Below the pieces are notes generated by a model, which saw only the letters and a list, made by a program, of their open reading frames with translations, did no database searches and was not told the origin of the DNA. Below, piece after piece: positions 57,014 to 64,000 of a DNA stretch of 64,000 bases (positions within the stretch are counted from its first letter, which is position 1; the number at the start of each line of letters is the position of its first letter). The position numbers were made by a program, and so were the translations under genes. Origin of the DNA: Rosa chinensis (taxonomy: Eukaryota; Streptophyta; Magnoliopsida; Rosales; Rosaceae); NCBI RefSeq assembly GCF_002994745.2, contig NC_037089.1:4256001-4320000 (forward strand), read 5' to 3'.

Positions 57014-58183
57014 CTAAAACCCACCTTCTAACAGTGAGAATGGATAAGGCGGTGGTGGACTCTCTTCCAGCTCCGCAAAATAACCCACTTCCCCACTACC
57101 ACTCCTATTTCCACTATACCCAAACGGGCCAAACCCGTACCCGGAATGACTACTATTCCCATTTCCATGACCCGACTGCGTCGCTAACCCCGTAGAATTA
57201 CCATACAACTCCTTATCACTCCGATTCCGACCCACAACCCGCTTCTGGCTCCACCACCCCTGCGCCGTCGACGCCTCCGGGGACGTGGACCCCCGAGAAA
57301 AGCTCTCCATCTCAAAACCCGTCTCCGGCGACGAAATCACGCCCATCGCCCCGTCAACTTCATCCTCAGTCTTCACGGAAGCCGTCGCCCCCATCCCCGA
57401 TGATGACGTGGAAGACGTGGACGCTATCACCAGCCGACGCTTCTTGTCCCCCAACCCCTCCGCGAGTCTCCGGTCCTTCTCCAGCATCAGACGTGGCAAA
57501 ATCTCGGGATCCTCAGCGACTCTGTGAAGAAACGCCATCATCTGCTGCGGTCTTCTCTCCGTCGCCTCCAATCTCTTGCTCATATTCTCTACCTCTTCCT
57601 CTAAGCTCCTCTGCTCCTGCCTCAGCCTCGCTATCTCCGTCACTATTTCTTCGTCGTCAAGCTCCTCCGACTTCCCATACGCCGTCGTCGTGTTGAGCAC
57701 CGCCCTGTTATTATTATGTTTTCTCCTCACCACGTTCTTCAACAAATGCGTCTGCCCCCTCAGGAACCACTCGTTCGCAAACTCCCACCTGTCCGGATCA
57801 ACCTTCCTGAATCCCTACACATCACATCACATCCAATTCAATCATTTTAACAACTTAAAAAGAAATTAAATCGCTACAAATAAAAACACACTCACATAAG
57901 TATTGAGCTGCCGGACGAAGCTCGAGAAGTTATTGTGCTTGAAATAAGCCGGCAACAGCCGCTGCGAGAACTCCAAAGGCTCGACGACGATGAAGCTATT
58001 GTTAGCCCTCCCCCAAGCGATTAACCTGTCCGTTATAGGATCGCTGACCATCTGATAAGTCTTCATAACGAACGGCGCGACGACGTTGCCGTTGTCCTCC
58101 ATGGGCTTCTCTGAAGCCCTCGGATTCTGAACCAACCGGCGGTGCTGCTGCTCTCCTCCGTGTGATGCGTTCGTTATCATCAT
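57014..58183 (-). CDS. HSFC1: class C heat-shock transcription factor (HSFC1-type), two exons, 362 aa
   Basis: Exon 1 is 57896-58183 and exon 2 is 57014-57814. The intron (57815-57895) is GT-AG and sits inside the DNA-binding domain after RQLNTY, its conserved place in plant HSFs. The DNA-binding domain spans about residues 36-130 ([14 protein letters not shown]..., [46 protein letters not shown]). A Leu/Glu-rich coiled coil (HR-A/B, about 145-190) follows. The motif [21 protein letters not shown] and the lack of an AHA activation motif fit class C. A basic DKKRR may be the nuclear signal. The tail is Gly/Ser-rich. HSFs trimerise and bind nGAAn elements; class C members are thought to modulate stress responses. 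The ATG at 58181-58183 is used, but the ATG at 58100-58102 (MEDNG) gives the N-terminus usual for the family and may be the real start. Confidence 0.95.
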
Positions 58184-58260
58184 CCCTTTTTTTTTCTTTT
58201 TCTCCCCGAACTGTCCACCGTTATATATAAAATGACGCGTGTACAGTTACACAGGCTAAC
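58184..58260 (-). promoter_or_regulatory. HSFC1 leader and TATA box
   Basis: On the minus strand TTATATATAA (58221-58230) lies about 40-50 bases upstream of the first ATG. If it is the TATA box the first ATG would sit very near the start of transcription, which favours the downstream ATG at 58102. No clear heat-shock element was seen nearby. Confidence 0.5.
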
Positions 58261-58932
58261 GTGGCCGCTGTTCATACGGCTATGAGGTTATTTGATATTT
58301 GATTGGCTGACGATAAGGGCCCCCCTGGCCCGCGCTTTATCACACGTCAGGGGCTAGATATTTTGGGGGGTTTCACACGCGCGGGGTTTGGAAAGTGGAT
58401 TTGAGTGGGGGTGGTCCCCCACGGATCATTTGCGGACAACTGTAGTGAGACCTATGCGACAGGGTGTGTACTAATTTTTAATAATAATAATAATAATAAC
58501 AATAATAATCGAGTTTATAGCTTCGATCGGCACTATCTTATTTAATAACTGCTCCTTGTTAAGTGGAAGTGTAACAAGGGCATGGAGTCCTAGCTTCACA
58601 TGTAATTAGCAAGCCTTTTTTATTGGCCTATTATATGAATCATTCCCGTTTGTGATATATAATTTAAGACATCAGCCAGCTGTTTTTGTCTCAAATTATA
58701 ATATATAACTGACAAGGTATCACGTGGTGTGTGAATAGATTGTAAACTCAGATGTGAGAAAGTAAAAGTTGCACTACTAGTAATAACATAAAAAAGATGG
58801 ATATCGATATAGATCCATACAACTTCTCGTTTAAGTCGAGATACAGTGCTAACTTTTTATTCAGCCACTGATGCTTAAGGCGTGAGACTCACACATCTTA
58901 TTTTATATTTTACAATACATACTTTTATTTTT
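58261..58932. other. upstream intergenic region of HSFC1
   Basis: It contains an (AAT)n run at about 58479-58509 and a GC-rich patch near 58315-58400. No gene is recognised. Confidence 0.5.
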
Positions 58933-59123
58933 GAGAAATTCTTGTGTAGGAGCACCCGCACCACTTGGCGGTGTGGCTCTCCAATCAGAAGAAATAAATT
59001 TTTCCCTCTTTTTCAAAACTGCCCATGGTTTTTAATGTGAAATACTTAAAATACCCCCTGCTTTGGCACTAATTAGGCCGCCGCACTACCATGTCGTGCT
59101 GGTGCCGTACGGAAGTCTCTTTC
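58933..59123. mobile_element. Mutator-type MITE, copy 2, 191 bp
   Basis: The 9-bp repeat TTTATTTTT lies at 58924-58932 and 59124-59132; its low complexity weakens the evidence. The ends GAGAAATTCTTGTGTAGG and the complement GAAAGAGACTTCCGTACGG are imperfect inverted repeats. The interior matches the element at 36278 (AATCAGAAGAAA, AAACTGCCC, ATACCCCCTGCT). Confidence 0.62.
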
Positions 59124-59132
59124 TTTATTTTT

Positions 59133-60815
59133 AGTAACTTAAATTTAAAAGAGAAAAATATTGAAATTTTAGAGCAATTTTATAATCGAATTCTATTTCA
59201 CCAAACCAAATCTCAGTGAGCACATTGTATCAGCACAAAAAGGAATCCACACATGAATCACAAGTCAAAGTTCCACACGTGAAGAGTGCATCAAGTTTCA
59301 TCTGAACCATCACTAAAGTATGCTATTCGAGCTAATCATTCTCTTTCATTGGAACAAGTGCTCCAATCTAAATGGGTTGGCCAAAACGAGATAGTTAGAT
59401 AATTGAAAAAATGTGCATAAAAAATATTAAGATGCTAAGATTAGGGCTAATGAAACTTTCTCACCCATCACAACCAAGCACAAGAATTGTGGATAAATCA
59501 AACGTTTAAACACGCGCAAAGGAGCAGCGCGTGGGGTGGGTCTTCGAAATTTTTTTTAATGAATTAGGCTAGTTCAAGAATGGAGACGTAAGAGGGAACG
59601 AGCCAATCAGAAGAGAGGATGGAAAATGGGAGGTGTCTAATAATTAAAAAACGACTAGGACTTACTATTAATGGTGGGTTAGGGTTATAGGGGGTTTAGA
59701 TTCGGAATTCGATTTTGCTTTTACTTTTGGGTTTATTAATAAGGGCTACTCGTGCATTGGAGCAGCGCATAAAGGTAAGGGGGATTATGTGGCGGGTTTT
59801 AATTGGTGCACGTCGTGTCTATGGTTTTGGAAATTAATTATCTTTTGGTTCTTTTGGAGTGGTGTTAGGGCCACAGGGAGCATATTTGTTTACTCCAAAT
59901 CTATGCTTGGTGGCTTGTTGCTCTCTTATTGGACTCTTGTCGGCTAATTTGATCCCGCATTTCCATGATTTGTTTGGGTCATAATGAGTCTAGGATTCAC
60001 GACGAGGGACTCTTGTTTAGGGTTTGGGGAAGAGATCGAGATTATTTTGCGATAATCCTCTTTAACTTATTTCGTAATCGCATGTCACGAATTAGTAGCA
60101 CAATTTATAAAGATGAAGACAAGTCAATATGTGATTTGGTGATATATCTATATAGTTGTGTTGCTTAATCCAAGTTACAATATGTGTTGTAAGTGAGATA
60201 AATGGTAATTTGGAAAAGAGGATAAAAATTTATATGCTTTTGTTGTATTACATGATCTCAACCGCTACCAACTCTGTGCATTCACAGATCAGTTCTTATT
60301 TTATAGACGATAACTAGTAAATATTGTTACATGAAGTTAATTTCTCATATTAATATTGGGTTCGGTAATATCATTGACCGTCTTTTCCTGGTTTTGTTTC
60401 TAATTTTCTATGGGTGAGATAAGTGGTAATGGGCTAATAATAGCTTTAAACTGTTTTGGAAAAAAGATGCATCCCTTCAAAGAGTGTCTAATCATGCCCC
60501 CTAAACTTGCCAAACCTAGAGCCCACGGCAACACATTATTTATAGAAGGGTTAATGCTCATACACCCCAAATTTGGGAAAATACTTCTCATACACCCCAG
60601 TGTATTATTTTTGTTCCCTTTTACACAACTTTTTCTCACTTTCTTTCCTACCTACCCGTCTTTTCAAAATCCCTACCATTAGTACCCCTTTGTGGTTTTG
60701 GTCTGTTAGAGTCTGCATCTGCATATGTCTCTTTCATAAATTTATATATATGTTGTTTTAGAAACGTGGTGGGCCCATCAGAGTTTGTTTCATTTGAATA
60801 TATGTATGAAGCTGA
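59133..60815. other. intergenic stretch before the pararetrovirus
   Basis: AT-rich DNA without recognisable genes. CATACACCCCA occurs twice within 50 bases at about 60559-60600, and TATATATA lies near 60742-60751. The left viral-host junction may lie in the last few hundred bases; I could not fix it. Confidence 0.4.
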
Positions 60816-61112
60816 CAGTCATCCTCTAATTCGAAAGGTAAACAGTACAATTTACTATTCATAATTTCAATAGTAGACAGACTTGAGCTTGTTGCTATAT
60901 GCAAACATACTACTAAAGAACTGCAGAAAGAGAGAGAAAAACTGAGAAAATTAAAAACCTATCGGGACAGCCTTGATAGAGAATCTCCCAATTACTGGGA
61001 TATTATTTATAGACTTCAGACTAGAATCTATAAAATAGAAGAAGAGATAGAAAATCTCCTATATGTTCTGGAAGAGGAACAAAAACCTCTTGATTATTTG
61101 AGCATTGGTTAG
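60816..61112 (+). other. open segment without ATG just before the viral primer site
   Basis: A frame open from 60816 ends at TAG 61110-61112, only 13 bases before the primer-binding site. It has no in-frame ATG. The last 75 codons are Lys/Glu/Leu-rich and look like a coiled coil, ending LDYLSIG. It is in the same frame as the polyprotein. It could be the last part of another viral frame from an adjacent genome unit, since the viral genome is circular, or a leader peptide. Composition suggests real coding sequence. Confidence 0.5.
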
Positions 61113-61125
61113 ATCCGCACCTCAC

Positions 61126-61137
61126 TGGTATCAGAGC
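61126..61137 (+). promoter_or_regulatory. pararetroviral initiator-Met tRNA primer-binding site
   Basis: TGGTATCAGAGC, the minus-strand primer site of Caulimoviridae and the conventional origin of their genome map. It lies 33 bases before the polyprotein ATG, the arrangement seen in petuvirus-like genomes. Confidence 0.85.
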
Positions 61138-61169
61138 TTGTAAAAGGCTCAAAGGAGAACCCCTCCTTA

Positions 61170-64000
61170 ATGGGGACAATGTCAGAATTGTTATTAGAGA
61201 AAATAAATTCTCTACTAAAAGCTTCTGATGAGAAATATCAGAAGATGTTACTAGAAATATCTAGATGTCAGTCGACACTAGAAACAATACCTGCTATAAT
61301 CCACCAATTAGAAAGATTGGAAAACAAACTGGATTATATCAAAGATCTTCCAAAAACGGAAGAAGAAAGACTGACAAGTGTCAGTAGAAAAATCAAAGAA
61401 CAGCAAAAAACGCTGGAATCTATACTGAAGGACAAGAAATTGCCTACAGTAAAAAAGAAGACTAATGGGTTCAAACCATTAGAGAAACCAGACTCAAATC
61501 GTGTTCCTAACATGATTTTTCTGGAACCATCTACTAGTCATACTAGTATCCGGTATGAAAATCCGGAGAATACAGAAAAAAGAGAAATGAAGATGTTAAG
61601 CATCTTTGGAAAAAAGAAAGGAGTTCAACTCCTAAATTCTGAAGAATTTGAATACAATGAAATCGAGCATGAGGTAAAAAACTCCTCAATTCCAAAGCTA
61701 GATTTCAAACAGATCTACCGACGGGGAACATTTGACCTGATGGACAGCCATCATTTCAAAATACTTGAATTCACAACCCCCTCAACAACAGGAGAAACAG
61801 ATCTCTTGATGATCACCCCTGCTGAAGTTGCCAGAGCACAAGCAAAGCAATACCAATTTATGCACATTGGAGCAGTCCAAGTCGGCATAAAACTATTGGC
61901 AAGAGAAGGCATCAACTGTTCAGTCCTATGTGTCCTACAAGACAACAGATTGACAGACTTCCAAGCTAGTCTGTTGGGAACTCTAGAAGCATCACTATGC
62001 AACCAAGTAGCATATTTCAACTGCTTCCCCAACTTTTCAACCAGCTTGAAGGATGCAGCCCACTGCCTCAGACTGAGAGTCAAGACAGACGGGATCTCAA
62101 TGAAAGAAGAAATGCAAGAATTGGCAATAGTATACAGAGTGTACTATAAACTGATGAGCACCACAGTGGAACCAAAGACAAGGATCTCCAACATCCCTGG
62201 TCTCACTACTGGATTCCTCACCAGCCAGAAAAACCATTCACAGCAGATTCATAAGGTTGCTTGGAATGAAGTAACTTTTCCTCTTGAATGGAAACTGTCC
62301 GGTCCAAAAAAGCTGCCGGAACGAGCAAAAGCAAAGATCTACGAGAGAAGACGCACTGGAGAAATCAGCCTCAACTTTGAAGATCACAGGAAAAGTGATG
62401 TCTGTCCTGAAAACATCAGGATAAACAGCAATCTTCTGAGAAGAAGCTACAGCACCAGAGAAGCCGGTGTCAGTGGTACAAAACCCACTATTGAAGAACC
62501 AATATCAGAAGAAGATCTGGAAGCTGATCTATGCAGACCAGTCCATATGCTCAGAGCTGAGAAGCTCTATGATCTTTACAAAGAAGCTGAGAATTGTGAA
62601 AGTCCTGAACGATTAGAAAAACTAATCGAGGAAATGAAAGAATTCAAATGCAGAAAGACAAGAAAAGTCTTTCCTTACCAAGATGTTGAAATGGAAGAAG
62701 GAGGAAGCTCCAGAACTTTCATAAAAAAAGAAACAAGGGAAATGAAACTCCCAGTTCAGAAAGCCCCCACGGGTAAAAAAGGAGAAAGAAATTCTCAAAG
62801 ATTCGTCCCCGAGGACAATCTGCCAAGAGTCCCGATCACGAACTATGGCATCTGGTTGAATCTAGACAAGAGTCTAGACAAAAGAAAAACCATTGACCAA
62901 TGGGTAGATAGCCTGATGATGGCTTCTGCACTGACCCTTGGAAAATTTGAAGCACCAGATTTGCAGGTGTACTATGAAACTACTCTCACTGGAGTAGCAA
63001 AAAAGTACTACCTATCTTTCAAGGAAACTACCAGAGGAAGAGACTGGCTTGAAGAGATAAAAAATTCAAAGTCTCCGTATGATTTTGCAGTACCCCTGTA
63101 CGATCAATTCTGTGGAGATCTCTCAAATCTGAGTGAGAAAGCCAAAGAAACGGCAAAGTCGAATATCTATGCTCTCAAGATCTGTGACATGAGATATTTC
63201 GAAGAATACCTGAATGAATTTCAGGAATATTACTGTACAATTGGTGAACTAGAGAATACTGATCTAGTTAATCTGTTGCACAGAAAGCTCCCTGAACCAT
63301 GGAGAACAGCTGTGAGAGAAAGCATAGCTGAAAAACCAATTGAAAGATTTTCAGTTGGAGGAATTGCCGACAGAATCCGGCAACTACTGAAGGAGCAATG
63401 CAAAGCCAATCTTAGAGCTAAGATGGCTAAGAAGCAACTCAAAGGAGTTGAAAATTTCTGTTACGGAATACTGGATATGCCCACAAACTGGGGATGTCAT
63501 GAATCCAAATTCCACAGAAAGAAGAAAAAAGAATATTACTCGAAAAAATTCAAAAAGAGTAATCAGAGAAAGAATTGGAGATTCAAGAAAAGCTCCAATT
63601 ACAAGAAGCAACAGGATGAAGATCTAAAAAAGAAATTCTTCAAGAAAAAGAAGAATACTCAGCAGCATAAACAACCTAGCAAGAAAGCTTGCAGATGTTG
63701 GTTGTGTAAAGCTGAAGGGCACTATGCCAATGAATGCCCGGAAAAGGGTAACAGATCTACTAAAGCTCTCTTTGAAGAATATGAGCAAATAGTAGAGGTA
63801 GCAAACATGAAAGGCTACGAAATAGCCTATTCTGATGATGAAGATGACGACAGGTCAGTCTATTCTGCCTGGTCTGAAGAAGAAGAAAGTTCATCAGAAG
63901 AGTCTGAGATAGATTCTGAAGTAGAGTACTTCGAATCCAGACAAATGAACGTTTTAAAAGTCAAAAACTGGGAAGAAAGCAAGACAGAATCCTTCATGTC
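61170..64000 (+). CDS. endogenous pararetrovirus polyprotein, 5' part (movement and coat regions), runs off the window
   Basis: The frame opens at ATG 61170-61172, with a second ATG at 61179, and has no stop for 943 codons to the window edge. Residues 1 to about 90 form a Leu/Lys/Glu-rich coiled coil. About 175-340 resemble the 30K-type movement protein of Caulimoviridae, with a conserved L-x-D in a VLQDNRL context and CFPNF downstream. About 560-800 match the coat region (DQWVDSL..., YETTLTG.A..YYLSF, a Lys-rich stretch). A zinc knuckle, C843-x2-C846-x4-H851-x4-C856, follows, and then an acidic stretch (DDEDDD, EEEESSSEESE). Protease, reverse transcriptase and RNase H should follow beyond 64000. 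The single-frame order matches petuvirus and florendovirus types rather than multi-ORF caulimoviruses. The open frame suggests recent integration or little decay. It is not a host gene. Confidence 0.85.
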   Translation, partial: MGTMSELLLEKINSLLKASDEKYQKMLLEISRCQSTLETIPAIIHQLERLENKLDYIKDLPKTEEERLTSVSRKIKEQQKTLESILKDKKLPTVKKKTNGFKPLEKPDSNRVPNMIFLEPSTSHTSIRYENPENTEKREMKMLSIFGKKKGVQLLNSEEFEYNEIEHEVKNSSIPKLDFKQIYRRGTFDLMDSHHFKILEFTTPSTTGETDLLMITPAEVARAQAKQYQFMHIGAVQVGIKLLAREGINCSVLCVLQDNRLTDFQASLLGTLEASLCNQVAYFNCFPNFSTSLKDAAHCLRLRVKTDGISMKEEMQELAIVYRVYYKLMSTTVEPKTRISNIPGLTTGFLTSQKNHSQQIHKVAWNEVTFPLEWKLSGPKKLPERAKAKIYERRRTGEISLNFEDHRKSDVCPENIRINSNLLRRSYSTREAGVSGTKPTIEEPISEEDLEADLCRPVHMLRAEKLYDLYKEAENCESPERLEKLIEEMKEFKCRKTRKVFPYQDVEMEEGGSSRTFIKKETREMKLPVQKAPTGKKGERNSQRFVPEDNLPRVPITNYGIWLNLDKSLDKRKTIDQWVDSLMMASALTLGKFEAPDLQVYYETTLTGVAKKYYLSFKETTRGRDWLEEIKNSKSPYDFAVPLYDQFCGDLSNLSEKAKETAKSNIYALKICDMRYFEEYLNEFQEYYCTIGELENTDLVNLLHRKLPEPWRTAVRESIAEKPIERFSVGGIADRIRQLLKEQCKANLRAKMAKKQLKGVENFCYGILDMPTNWGCHESKFHRKKKKEYYSKKFKKSNQRKNWRFKKSSNYKKQQDEDLKKKFFKKKKNTQQHKQPSKKACRCWLCKAEGHYANECPEKGNRSTKALFEEYEQIVEVANMKGYEIAYSDDEDDDRSVYSAWSEEEESSSEESEIDSEVEYFESRQMNVLKVKNWEESKTESFM

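Overview
This is nuclear DNA of a flowering plant, almost certainly a eudicot. It is AT-rich and intron-bearing, with two complete plant genes, a YUCCA flavin monooxygenase and a class C heat-shock factor, set among nested plant transposons. A rosid such as a Rosaceae member is my guess. Nothing here proves the species.

Layout. 1-1.9 kb: 3' end and 3' LTR of a decayed Ty1/copia element, inserted in the first copy of a small double zinc-knuckle gene. 1.9-23.5 kb: a local duplication. The zinc-knuckle gene occurs three times, all on the minus strand (near 2.0, 8.6 and 20.6 kb), with related flanks. An OVATE-like gene occurs twice on the plus strand: a fragment near 11.6 kb and an intact copy at 22.9-23.5 kb. 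The array has been split by a CACTA element (3.8-8.4 kb, with a hAT inside), hAT and foldback elements, a probable solo LTR, and a young 8.1-kb non-autonomous LTR retrotransposon (12.1-20.3 kb) whose 5' LTR carries its own hAT. 23.5-32 kb: mostly intergenic, with two abutting PIF/Harbinger-like elements and another TIR element. 32.1-34.5 kb: a four-exon YUC6-type auxin-biosynthesis gene on the minus strand with a Tourist-like MITE in its upstream region. 36-38.1 kb: further MITEs and two adjacent TRIM-like units. 38.4-43.8 kb: a full-length but dead copia element with matching 5-bp target duplications and a hAT-type MITE in its reverse transcriptase. 45.0-47.7 kb: a small LTR element without pol. 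47.8-55.5 kb: two GC-rich poly(A) retroposons, a tRNA-derived SINE and a degenerate TIR element. 57.0-58.2 kb: an HSFC1-type gene on the minus strand. 60.8 kb to the end: the 5' part of an endogenous plant pararetrovirus (Caulimoviridae), with a primer-binding site and a polyprotein frame open for 943 codons to the window edge.

The host genes look functionally unrelated to one another. The interest lies in the two-gene duplication, in the order of transposon insertions that can be read from target-site duplications, in a recurring GCCA...TGGC mini-palindrome spread through the young LTR element, and in the uninterrupted viral frame. All boundaries and similarities were read by eye; no alignment or database search was run.
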